From: Aliikangiella marina
GTDB lineage: Bacteria; Pseudomonadota; Gammaproteobacteria; Enterobacterales; Kangiellaceae
Assembly (NCBI RefSeq): GCF_007004765.1
Contig: NZ_VIKR01000007.1
Span: 186,001-250,000, forward strand
Direction: 5' to 3'
DNA: 64,000 bases
A model generated the notes under the pieces. That model made no database searches, was not told where the DNA came from, and was given only the letters and a program-made list of their open reading frames with translations. Numbering within the stretch: position 1 is the stretch's first letter; the number at the start of each line of letters is the position of its first letter. The position numbers and the translations under genes are program-made. Positions 17,836 to 25,672 of this stretch are shown here, piece after piece.

Positions 17836-18933
17836 ATGAAAAAACTGACCATTGGCATTTTGTCTATGCTGCTTAGTTTATCAGCTTTGTGCACGAGTGC
17901 AGCAGAATTAAGACAAAACCACCCGGAATTTCACGTCGTTCAACCGGGAGATACTTTGTGGGACATTTCTGAAAAATTTCTGCTTTCTCCTTGGTTATGG
18001 CCTGAAATCTGGCACGTGAACGACCAAGTTGATAATCCTCACTTGATATTTCCAGGTGATATCATTGCTTTAGTCTACGTTGACGGCAAACCCAGAATCA
18101 CCAAAACCAATCAGATGCCTAACGGCGTGATCAAGCTGCGCCCTAAAGTGAGAGAGTTGACCGCCGATCAAGCGATTTCAACCTTACCTCTCGATGCAAT
18201 ATCACCATTTCTTACGTCGGCTCAAGTAGTCTCTGAAGAACAGCTGGATACAGCACCTTATGTGGTAGGCAGCGACAGTGACCGCTTACTTGCAGCGGAA
18301 GCGAACAAGGTATATGTGCGTGGCATACAAGATGAAGCTCCCACTAAATACACCTTTTTTAGACAGGGCCAACCTTATATCGATCCAGTAACCGGGGAAT
18401 TACTCGGCGTCGAGGCTATCCATATTGCCGAAGGATTAAAAACTCAACCGGGTGATCCATCGGTAATGCTGTTGAAAAAATCCGTTCAAGAGTTGCGCCG
18501 CGGAGACAGAGCGTGGCCGACCAATGATGAGCAACTAAGACCGGTTTACTTTCCGCATTCTCCACAAGGGTTTGAAGGCGGTCAAATCATTTCAGTCTAC
18601 GGCGGCGTGCAAATGGTCGGCCAGTTCGACATTGTGGTTATCAACCGAGGTGAACGAGAACAAATGGAAGTTGGCCATGTATTATCGATTTACCGACGCG
18701 GTGAGACAATTGTTGATGAGGTCGCTACCGAACGTCGACGAAATGATGAATCAGTCAGTACTTGGTCTAAAATCGGCGACGCAGTCACCAACAACAAGCA
18801 AGAAGTGACTTTGCCAGATGAACTCGCTGGTCGATTGATGATTTTTAGAACTTTTGAAAAAGTGAGTTTAGGTTTAGTATTGGAAGCAGAGAAAACCATT
18901 CACGTTCTAGATAAAGTCAAAATGCCTCGATAA
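17836..18933 (+). CDS. Exported LysM-domain protein
   Basis: The ATG at 17836 (AAAGGG ribosome site) gives 365 residues and a proper signal peptide (MKKLTIGILSMLLSLSALC, cleavage near SAA). An upstream in-frame start at 17779 would bury the signal peptide and is rejected. A LysM domain follows directly (FHVVQPGDTLWDISEKFL to FPGDIIALV), predicting binding to peptidoglycan. The remaining 280 residues form a conserved but uncharacterised region found in LysM proteins located next to dprA. A link to natural transformation or wall remodelling is only suggested by this neighbourhood. dprA starts 39 bp downstream. Confidence 0.9.
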   Translation: MKKLTIGILSMLLSLSALCTSAAELRQNHPEFHVVQPGDTLWDISEKFLLSPWLWPEIWHVNDQVDNPHLIFPGDIIALVYVDGKPRITKTNQMPNGVIKLRPKVRELTADQAISTLPLDAISPFLTSAQVVSEEQLDTAPYVVGSDSDRLLAAEANKVYVRGIQDEAPTKYTFFRQGQPYIDPVTGELLGVEAIHIAEGLKTQPGDPSVMLLKKSVQELRRGDRAWPTNDEQLRPVYFPHSPQGFEGGQIISVYGGVQMVGQFDIVVINRGEREQMEVGHVLSIYRRGETIVDEVATERRRNDESVSTWSKIGDAVTNNKQEVTLPDELAGRLMIFRTFEKVSLGLVLEAEKTIHVLDKVKMPR

Positions 18934-18972
18934 TTCGGGGCTTTTGCAAGCAAAACAGGCAAGGAGTGCCGG

Positions 18973-20073
18973 TTGCAACACCAAGAAATCGAGTATTTGC
19001 TCGCCCTAAGGAAAATTAAAGGCGTTGGCAAAGTTACCGCCCACAAACTCATTTGTCATTTTGGCAATGCGACAAACCTTTTTAATGCTTCTGCGGAAAG
19101 CCTCGCTGAGGCCGGCTTAAAACCCCCTATCATCGAACAACTGGTCAACCAGAGCTCAGCGTTTAGACTCGATGCGGACATCGAGTCAGCCCTTGAGTGG
19201 GTCAGCACAGCCAATCGCCACATCATTACGTTCGATTCTCCATTTTATCCACCACTACTTGCACAAACGTATGATCCGCCGCTGATACTTTTTATTATCG
19301 GAAATCCCGAGTTGCTCATCACACCTCAACTCGCCGTCGTCGGCTCAAGAAAACCCACAGTTTCCGGAATCAATCATACACAAAGCTTTTGTAGCGAATT
19401 AGCGGATTTAGGGCTCACTATCACTAGCGGGCTCGCCTCAGGAATCGATGGCGAAGCTCATCGCGCGGCACTTAATGCCGGTGGTAAAACAATTGCCGTC
19501 TGTGGCACTGGTCTCAACCGAGTTTATCCAGCGCATCACCGTGAGCTGGCACACCAGATAGCCGAAGAGGGCTTGCTAGTGTCAGAAATGCTCCCGAATG
19601 AAAAGCAAAGTGTTGCCAGTTTCCCCAACAGAAACCGGATTATTGCCGGATTGTCACTGGGCACTCTTGTCGTAGAAGCCGCAGAAAAAAGTGGGACGCT
19701 AGTAACCGCGAGACAAGCAATGGAAGCGGGGAGGGAGGTCTTTGCAATCCCCAGCTCAATCCATAATCCACTGAGTAAGGGGTGCCACCGATTGATAAAA
19801 CAAGGCGCTAAACTCACTGAATCCATCAATGATATCGTTGAGGAATTGCCCAATTTCGAACGAACATTGATTAACCAATCGACACCTGACAAACAACCGC
19901 CACTCGATTTTGAGTCGGCTGAGTTTTTAAAATGTATTGATTATGAGGTTACTAGCCTAGATACCATCGTCACTCGAAGTCGTTTGACAGTGGAAGCTGT
20001 GACCAATAAACTACTAGCATTAGAATTACAAGGCTGGGTAATTAACAGCGTCGGCGGTTATATTCGCCAATAG
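18973..20073 (+). CDS. dprA: DNA-processing protein DprA
   Basis: A 366-residue protein. The Rossmann-like domain carries VVGSRKPTVSG, GLTITSGLASGIDGEAHRAAL, TIAVCGTGLNRVYP and FPNRNRIIAGLS, the standard DprA core. A C-terminal winged-helix-like domain follows. It loads RecA on incoming single-stranded DNA during transformation. The start is TTG at 18973: AAGGAG lies 6 nt upstream and the next candidate methionine would truncate the protein. The gene sits between the LysM gene and smg, as in many gammaproteobacteria. Confidence 0.95.
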   Translation: MQHQEIEYLLALRKIKGVGKVTAHKLICHFGNATNLFNASAESLAEAGLKPPIIEQLVNQSSAFRLDADIESALEWVSTANRHIITFDSPFYPPLLAQTYDPPLILFIIGNPELLITPQLAVVGSRKPTVSGINHTQSFCSELADLGLTITSGLASGIDGEAHRAALNAGGKTIAVCGTGLNRVYPAHHRELAHQIAEEGLLVSEMLPNEKQSVASFPNRNRIIAGLSLGTLVVEAAEKSGTLVTARQAMEAGREVFAIPSSIHNPLSKGCHRLIKQGAKLTESINDIVEELPNFERTLINQSTPDKQPPLDFESAEFLKCIDYEVTSLDTIVTRSRLTVEAVTNKLLALELQGWVINSVGGYIRQ

Positions 20074-20122
20074 GGGTCGAGCAACTGACCTATCATTGAT
20101 CTCTCGATCTTTGGGGAACTAC

Positions 20123-20590
20123 ATGAAAGCAGAAGTGATGGATGTACTCTTGTATATCTTTGAGCGTTTTCAAGATGACGAATTCGTACCCATCGAAAAA
20201 GCTGAAGCATTGGTAAGCGAATTAGAAGAAGTCGGTTTTCAAACCGTCGAAATTCAATCAGCGCTCGATTGGCTTGACGGCTTAGTCGACACCAGCTCTG
20301 AAAATTTTGCACTCAAACAAGATTCAGACATCACTACTCGAATCTATCATCCCTACGAACAACATTTTCTCTCGATTCAATGCCGTGGATTTTTATATTT
20401 CCTCGAGCAAGTTGGCGTTTTGGACTCACATAGCCGCGAAGCTGTCATTGACAGGGTGCTCGCCCTCGAATCTAACAAACCAGTAGATTTAGACCAACTT
20501 AAATGGGTCGTCATGATGGTGCTGTTCAATCTGCCAGGTAAACAAGAAGCCGCAGTTTGGTTAGAAAATATGGATGCCTGTTTCCATTAG
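20123..20590 (+). CDS. smg: Smg (DUF494) family protein
   Basis: A 155-residue protein starting MKAEVMDVLLYIFERF, the family's typical opening. The ATG at 20123 is chosen over an in-frame TTG at 20096 because it gives the family length. Smg proteins sit next to dprA across gammaproteobacteria and their function is not established. The middle (DVLLYIFERFQDDEF, then FLEQVGVLDS) is conserved. In related genomes topA usually follows, but here an acyltransferase gene is encoded convergently instead, so the cluster stops at smg. Confidence 0.92.
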   Translation: MKAEVMDVLLYIFERFQDDEFVPIEKAEALVSELEEVGFQTVEIQSALDWLDGLVDTSSENFALKQDSDITTRIYHPYEQHFLSIQCRGFLYFLEQVGVLDSHSREAVIDRVLALESNKPVDLDQLKWVVMMVLFNLPGKQEAAVWLENMDACFH

Positions 20591-20657
20591 TTAACGATTG
20601 GTATTGGCCATTTAAACGACCTTGGTTCCCCACCGGTAAACTCTCTAGACAACTGAT

Positions 20658-21572
20658 TTACTTAAAGCTATATGGGTCATTACCCTCTGGCTGGCGTTTA
20701 AAGCGTTTGTAGGTCCATTGGTATTGATTGGGCCACCGATTAATAATGGATTCTAACTGGCGATTCATATCGGCATTAAAATCTTCGACATTTCTATTTC
20801 GGATCTCAAAGCTTGGTGCTTCTATATGAACGTTAAAACCCGACTGGTTTGAGTTTCGTAGGCAACAGCCAAATAACATCTCTGCGCCGGTTTTATTCAG
20901 CATTTTATGCAGCAACGTCATGGTATAGGCTTGATGACCAAAAAGCGGCGAGTAAATTCCAGCGCCCATACGCGGAACTTGGTCAGGCAAAATCATCATA
21001 ATTTTACCTTGTTTAAGCGCTCGAAACAGATTCATGATCCCCTTGGTATCTGTTGGGAAAACCTGGCCTCCAAATCGCTGCCTGGCATCAAGTACTAATT
21101 TTTCGACGCCATAGTACTTTGCTGGCTGATACATACCTATAATTCGGTAATTAAACTGCAACCAATGCCAAAAGAACTCCCAGTTACCTATGTGTGGCAC
21201 CGCCATAATCAGTGGCTTTTTTTCGTCTAAGATATTGTCGATTAAGGCGCTACCTTCCACCTGATCGAACATGTTAGCAATTTGGCTGCGACCGCCTAAC
21301 CAAGCAGTAGCAAACTCTTTGGTTAAACACGAGTTATGACGGATGCTATTCTTTAATTTTACGTTGATTGCCGCTTCATCTAAATCCGGGTAGCACATTT
21401 GGAAATTCTTGCGCATAACCTTGGTCGTACGCCAATCCAGCAAAAAGTTGGCATAAGCCGTCATTCGGCTTAACGAACGGATAAACCAACCAGGCAACCA
21501 GTGAGTTATGCGGATCATTCCGGTGATAGTCCAACCGGATTGTTGCTTTTTCTTTTTTTTGGGCTTACTCAA
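20658..21572 (-). CDS. LpxL/LpxM-type lauroyl/myristoyl acyltransferase-like protein
   Basis: A 304-residue membrane-associated protein of the lysophospholipid acyltransferase superfamily. The HX4E catalytic motif of the LpxL branch is visible in PHIGNWEFF. ILPDQVPRMGAGIYSPLFG matches the later conserved block (D-x-x-P...G..v.FFG). The lysine-rich start (KPKKKKKQ) and an adjacent hydrophobic stretch suggest attachment to the inner membrane. Such enzymes add secondary acyl chains to lipid A, but some homologues act on other lipids, so the exact acceptor is unresolved. It is convergent with smg. Confidence 0.8.
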   Translation of the reverse strand: MSKPKKKKKQQSGWTITGMIRITHWLPGWFIRSLSRMTAYANFLLDWRTTKVMRKNFQMCYPDLDEAAINVKLKNSIRHNSCLTKEFATAWLGGRSQIANMFDQVEGSALIDNILDEKKPLIMAVPHIGNWEFFWHWLQFNYRIIGMYQPAKYYGVEKLVLDARQRFGGQVFPTDTKGIMNLFRALKQGKIMMILPDQVPRMGAGIYSPLFGHQAYTMTLLHKMLNKTGAEMLFGCCLRNSNQSGFNVHIEAPSFEIRNRNVEDFNADMNRQLESIINRWPNQYQWTYKRFKRQPEGNDPYSFK

Positions 21573-21625
21573 ATCTATTTACCGCACTTTTTTGATGACG
21601 TTATATTCGATAATTTAATGATAGC

Positions 21626-22456
21626 TTACTGGCTTTCTCGCTTTGCAAGCATCGCTTTAATCTCATTAAGCTCAAGATGAAGCGCTTCAATTTGTGCTCG
21701 ACTTGCCGGTTCGCCGCCTTCTTGAGTCTCACCGTGGGAATCTGCACGGTGCTTTTCATGTTCTTGAGACATCACTTCAAGAATTGTCCCCACCATCATA
21801 TTGAGAAAAATAAATGCTGTCAGGAAAATAAACGATAAATAATAAATCCAGCTAATTGGATAAAATTCCATCGTTTCATACATTACATCAGTCCAATCTT
21901 CGAATGTCGCTACCCGGAACAAGGTCAGCATTGATATCGAAACATCACCCCAAAGTTTCTCGTTAATGTGATTAAACAACATACTTCCAACGGCAGCATA
22001 GATGTAAAAAATAACGAACATGAGTAAGGCAATATAGCCCATCTGAGGAATTGCCCGAAGCAGCGCATTAATCAGCATACGGAGTTCGGGAATGATAGAG
22101 ACTAAACGCAATACTCTGAAAACCCTGAGTAAACGCGCAAGTAACACCCCTGAGCCACCATCTGGAATCAAGCTACCGATGACAATGATCGTATCGAAAA
22201 TGTTCCATCCTGAGGAGAAAAATTTACGCGCGTTATTGATTGCGAGAAAGCGAATAGTAATTTCAATAACGAAAAATATCGTAATAGAAAAATCTAAAAT
22301 TTGGAGAATACCAACCGCTTTTTCTGGTAACTCATGTGTCTTTGCACCGATCAAAAGGGCCGATAAAACAATAACTAAGATCACTACCGTTTGGAAAAGC
22401 TTACTATTGTTTAGCTTCTCCATTTTTCCCAACAAATTTTGCCAAATAGTTGCCAT
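21626..22456 (-). CDS. Voltage-gated-type cation channel (BacNav-like) with acidic TFEDWTD filter
   Basis: About 276 residues. The ATG at 22456 is preferred to a TTG at 22471. Six membrane segments are visible. S4 has arginines every third residue (RLLRVFRVLRL, R108, R111, R114, R117). The pore loop TFEDWTD (184-190) is followed by S6 (FIFLTAFIFLNMMVGTILEVM). After a hydrophilic linker, SRAQIEALHLELNEIKAMLA forms a C-terminal coiled coil, which makes tetramers in BacNav channels. The filter aligns with TLESWSM of sodium-selective NavAb, but has acids at positions 178 and 181 as well as 177, like the engineered calcium channel CavAb (TLDDWSD). Calcium preference is therefore predicted. The gene is monocistronic. 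Confidence 0.85.
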   Translation of the reverse strand: MATIWQNLLGKMEKLNNSKLFQTVVILVIVLSALLIGAKTHELPEKAVGILQILDFSITIFFVIEITIRFLAINNARKFFSSGWNIFDTIIVIGSLIPDGGSGVLLARLLRVFRVLRLVSIIPELRMLINALLRAIPQMGYIALLMFVIFYIYAAVGSMLFNHINEKLWGDVSISMLTLFRVATFEDWTDVMYETMEFYPISWIYYLSFIFLTAFIFLNMMVGTILEVMSQEHEKHRADSHGETQEGGEPASRAQIEALHLELNEIKAMLAKRESQ

Positions 22457-22551
22457 AGCCGTGTTACCCAAGCTCTTGAGGCCAGAAAAAGTGCGATGAT
22501 AATCAAATTCGCCATACAGCGCAAAATTTCGACAAACTTAATTGGCATAAA

Positions 22552-22581
22552 AAAACGGCTGACAAATCGGTCAGCCGTTTT
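22552..22581 (-). terminator. Rho-independent terminator after the DUF2884 gene
   Basis: Perfect 12-bp stem AAAACGGCTGAC / GTCAGCCGTTTT with a 6-nt loop and T-runs on both sides, so it may work in both directions. It sits 23 bp after the DUF2884 stop. Confidence 0.85.
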
Positions 22582-22603
22582 AAATCTTGAATTGATCTAT
22601 TAA

Positions 22604-23395
22604 CTAATCGCTAAAACTCAAATTAGTGAAGTTTAAGTTACCGTCGCCATCTGTGTCGAAAACACCATTGGTTGGATAACCGTCAATGCCTTCGAGTTGC
22701 GTATCAAATTTTTCCAGGATCGCTAAATCACCACATAGCGCTTCCGCTTTCACTTCAATATCTTTTGCGTTATCAGTGACATAGGTTTCTATGTCCCGTT
22801 CTAAGTTCTCCATACGAAACTCAAAATCTTCAAGTTCTTCGCTGTCGCCTGAAAAAACCGCTGACAACACATTACTCACAATTTGGCCTGAGTATTTGGA
22901 AACAGCGGTTTCGATTGCTTCCTCAAACTCTTCGTCAAACGCTTCCTTGAAGGATACTTCCAACGCTTCTGAATTAAAGCTCTTTGGCGTTATATTCGCC
23001 TTGATCTTTTCAGTGACTTCTTCGATTGGTTTGATAAGCTCATTCTGCATGTCCATGTCATCGCCAAACAATGAAGTCATGACCACAGTCGTCGCTTTCA
23101 ACCCAAGCTCAGCGCCTTCGACGGCGATCTCTGCAATTTTAGGGACCATTGCTTTGGTGTTTTCTCGCAAAGCCTCAGCCGCTTCTCGTTGCTCGTCAGT
23201 CAGCTCAACTTTTTCGTCATTAATTAGTAACTCGTCACCAACAAAGGCGATTGTCTCTCCACTCTTCTTGGCAAATACCACCTCATTTTCCTCAACCGTA
23301 ACATCGTAATTTGTTGAGAAACGACATTCACTGTCGTGTGCCTGAGCGCTACCCATTGCCCCCAAGAGCGCCAAGGTTAATAACGTTTTCTTCAT
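22604..23395 (-). CDS. YggN-like (DUF2884) periplasmic protein with C-terminal calcium-loop-like motif
   Basis: The ATG at 23395, with GGAGGAA just upstream, gives 263 residues and a clean signal peptide (MKKTLLTLALLGAMGSAQA). The pattern C-x5-YDVTVEENEVVF...LLINDEKVELTDEQREA fits the YggN/DUF2884 family, whose function is unknown. The mature protein is very acidic. Close to the C-terminus, FDTDGDGNLNF (about 246-256) resembles a calcium-binding DxDxDG loop. I do not know this from the family core, so it may be a lineage-specific addition. A strong terminator follows. Confidence 0.8.
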   Translation of the reverse strand: MKKTLLTLALLGAMGSAQAHDSECRFSTNYDVTVEENEVVFAKKSGETIAFVGDELLINDEKVELTDEQREAAEALRENTKAMVPKIAEIAVEGAELGLKATTVVMTSLFGDDMDMQNELIKPIEEVTEKIKANITPKSFNSEALEVSFKEAFDEEFEEAIETAVSKYSGQIVSNVLSAVFSGDSEELEDFEFRMENLERDIETYVTDNAKDIEVKAEALCGDLAILEKFDTQLEGIDGYPTNGVFDTDGDGNLNFTNLSFSD

Positions 23396-23543
23396 TGCTT
23401 CCTCCAAATAATCGCTAGCAAAACCAGCCCCAAACACTGGCAACACTAATCATGTCGCTCAGGTTAACCAGAAAGTTTGGATAGTTTTAGCGACGGATGT
23501 AAGAATTTGTGTCAGTTTACTGATTTTCTATTCCTTAAGACAT

Positions 23544-23569
23544 AAAAAAAGGGTGAAACATCACCCTTT
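23544..23569 (-). terminator. Rho-independent terminator after the dsbA-like gene
   Basis: Stem AAAGGGTGA / TCACCCTTT with a 4-nt AACA loop, followed on the minus strand by seven T residues. It begins 29 bp after the dsbA-like stop. Confidence 0.85.
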
Positions 23570-23597
23570 CATTTTGTCCTTTCTCTATTAACTGACT

Positions 23598-24233
23598 TTA
23601 TTGAGCGGCGCTAGCAGCCTTATTCACTCCAGATAACTCAATAATAGCCTGTTCGATTTTTGGGTAAGTACCGATCTTTGCGTTATCAAGTTTGTATTTT
23701 TTATTGACCAATAAAGTTGGCGTCTTCATGACACGGTTTTTCATCGCATACTGTCGAGAAGTACGCAGTTGAGTATTTAACCAGTATGATTTTGCCACAT
23801 CGTCATAGGCTTTTTCACTAACACCTAATGAAACGAAGAAAGCTTTCATATCGTCTTCACCTTTTAATGGTCGTTTTTCCACGTGAATTCGATGGAATAG
23901 TTTGCTATGACTTTTATCCAAAACACCGAGTTTTTCGCCAATAAAATAAGCCTTAACATAGATCTTCCACGCTGGATTGAGCTCTAACGGGACCATTTTA
24001 ACGGGGATATTGGGATTTTTAGATTTGAAATCGCTCATAAACGCTTCGATCGAATAACACGCGCCACAAGCATAATTGAAAAACTCTTCCAGCAATGGCT
24101 CTTCAGTACCTTTAGGAGTCGTCACTTCGTAGTGCTCTCCAGCAACAAACTGACTTTGAGCTGCCAAAACAGGTAAGCCTGATGCTGCTGCCCATAAACC
24201 CGATGCTAGAACCAAGCCTTTAATTAACTTCAT
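23598..24233 (-). CDS. dsbA: DsbA-family thiol:disulfide interchange protein (CGAC active site)
   Basis: The ATG at 24233 has a GAGGAT ribosome site and gives 211 residues with a signal peptide (MKLIKGLVLASGLWAAASGLPVLA). The thioredoxin-fold active site is FFNYACGACYSIE (C56, C59), and the cis-proline loop is MKTPTLLV. The family normally has CPHC. CGAC lacks the histidine that makes DsbA so oxidising, so the redox potential is probably less extreme. The remaining layout (helical insertion, length) is DsbA-like rather than DsbC or DsbG. It should act in the periplasm. DsbB is not in this window. Confidence 0.85.
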   Translation of the reverse strand: MKLIKGLVLASGLWAAASGLPVLAAQSQFVAGEHYEVTTPKGTEEPLLEEFFNYACGACYSIEAFMSDFKSKNPNIPVKMVPLELNPAWKIYVKAYFIGEKLGVLDKSHSKLFHRIHVEKRPLKGEDDMKAFFVSLGVSEKAYDDVAKSYWLNTQLRTSRQYAMKNRVMKTPTLLVNKKYKLDNAKIGTYPKIEQAIIELSGVNKAASAAQ

Positions 24234-24481
24234 AATATCCTCAATACTTTTTAATCTAAATTTGTTCGTTAGTCTTATTGTGTTCATCACCCAACAGCAG
24301 ATTCGCTTATTTGAGTGATTCACCGTCGCCGTTCTCGGCTAAAAAATTGGCTTATATACTAAATAAACTCTGCCGGCATTACCAGATTCAAGGGCAAGAT
24401 TTCGTTACCTGCCGAGACCTTAAGTCGATAAACCCGATATGCCTAATGAAATATGAGACTGCTAAGGCGATAATTGGTTCG

Positions 24482-25483
24482 CTAACCACGGTACTCTTTT
24501 GGTGATAAGCCTGTCCACAACTTGAACGCTCTGGAAAAAGCCGCAGGCTCGGAAAAACCCAATTGCTGCGATATTTGAGAAACCGATGTTTTGCGGTTAC
24601 TGAGTAAATTGATAGCAAGATCGCGTCGAATATGATCTTTAATCTTTTGAAAGCTTGCTCCCTCGGTGACCAGTTTTCGGCGTAATGTCCGCGAGGTGAG
24701 ATGAAGTTTTTCCGCCACTTGTTCCATTGATATATCTGCAGGACTGTCTGCTTGCTCAAGAAGTAGGGCCACTCTTTGAGTGTAAACCGCGTGATACTCT
24801 TGACGTAAAAACCAATCAAGGGGCGCGCGGCGCATATAGTCTCTCAGTTCTCTTGGTGTTCGAACAACCTCGGCGTCTAACCAAGGTCTCGCAAAACTGA
24901 ATCCACATTGCGCATGATCAAACTCAGCACGGCACGGATACATCAACCGATATTCCGAGAAGTGTCTCGGTTTGGAGTAATCAAACAATATGCCTTTCAA
25001 CGGAATTCGTTGACCAATTAACCAGCTCGGAAACCGATGAAACAACAATAACAAAAATTCACGCAAAGCGTTGTCTTTATCGCGGTGAGGGGTATGTAGT
25101 TTCATGGTGAATTCGGCTTGATCACCATCAACAGTAAACTTGAGATCTAAAGCATCGTTAACCAAGTTATAAAAGTTGGTTAAGTGTCGGTACACCGATC
25201 GCAGCTTCTGATAGTGAACGGCTTGTTTCGCCATTAAAGTGAAAACACCATATCTCACTGGAGTCTTTGCCATTCCCAGAAATTCATCATCCGCGTATAT
25301 CCACATGGTTTGCATAAGACGACTAAACTGAATAGGAGTAATTCGAATATCAGGTTTATCAATCAGTTTTGCATCGATGTTTGCAGTTTCTAACAATTGG
25401 TTGGTGTTAAGACCTAGCTTTTCAGCAGAACGCAAAATCGTATGGACAAAATGAATCGCTATCGTGTGATGGTGGGTTTTCAT
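24482..25483 (-). CDS. AraC-family transcriptional regulator
   Basis: About 333 residues. The N-terminal ligand-binding domain is of the OruR/ArgR-like type ("arabinose-binding" Arabinose_bd), with NTNQLLETANID near residue 25. The C-terminal HTH_18 contains SMEQVAEKLHLTSRTLRRKL and QISQQLGFSEPAAFSRAFKLWTG. The ATG at 25483 is chosen over a TTG at 25492. It is divergently transcribed from an acyl-CoA dehydrogenase gene across 190 bp that contain a palindrome, so it is the natural candidate regulator of that gene. The ligand, perhaps a fatty acid or acyl derivative, is unknown. Confidence 0.88.
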   Translation of the reverse strand: MKTHHHTIAIHFVHTILRSAEKLGLNTNQLLETANIDAKLIDKPDIRITPIQFSRLMQTMWIYADDEFLGMAKTPVRYGVFTLMAKQAVHYQKLRSVYRHLTNFYNLVNDALDLKFTVDGDQAEFTMKLHTPHRDKDNALREFLLLLFHRFPSWLIGQRIPLKGILFDYSKPRHFSEYRLMYPCRAEFDHAQCGFSFARPWLDAEVVRTPRELRDYMRRAPLDWFLRQEYHAVYTQRVALLLEQADSPADISMEQVAEKLHLTSRTLRRKLVTEGASFQKIKDHIRRDLAINLLSNRKTSVSQISQQLGFSEPAAFSRAFKLWTGLSPKEYRG

Positions 25484-25604
25484 ATCTAACAATGATCTAT
25501 GTATTCTCAGCCTGATTAATATTGTCCTGACCGAATAAGTCTCGATTTATGGCTAGAATTTAGCATATTTTGTTATTGCTGTCCGATTATATCAATTATT
25601 GGAC

Positions 25605-25625
25605 TGATTTGGTTATTCCAAATCA
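25605..25625. promoter_or_regulatory. Palindromic operator candidate in the AraC/acyl-CoA dehydrogenase intergenic region
   Basis: Perfect 8-bp arms TGATTTGG / CCAAATCA with a 5-nt spacer, ending 48 bp before the dehydrogenase ATG. A second, imperfect dyad (GTCCGAT / ATTGGAC, 25581-25604) abuts it. A perfect dyad suits a dimeric repressor such as a TetR- or FadR-type protein better than AraC proteins, which normally bind direct repeats. Confidence 0.5.
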
Positions 25626-25672
25626 CGACCACAGAAGGTTTAATTGACCGGTTAAATTATTGAGGAATTATC

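Noticed and set aside
22092-22499. 135-residue plus-strand frame over the channel gene
   Set aside because: It is antisense to the S1-S5 region of the channel, whose S4 and pore motifs are clear.
22791-23309. 172-residue serine-rich plus-strand frame
   Set aside because: It is antisense to the acidic DUF2884 protein; glutamate codons read backwards give serine/leucine-rich shadows.
24388-24819. 143-residue minus-strand frame
   Set aside because: It overlaps the AraC HTH in another frame and matches no family.
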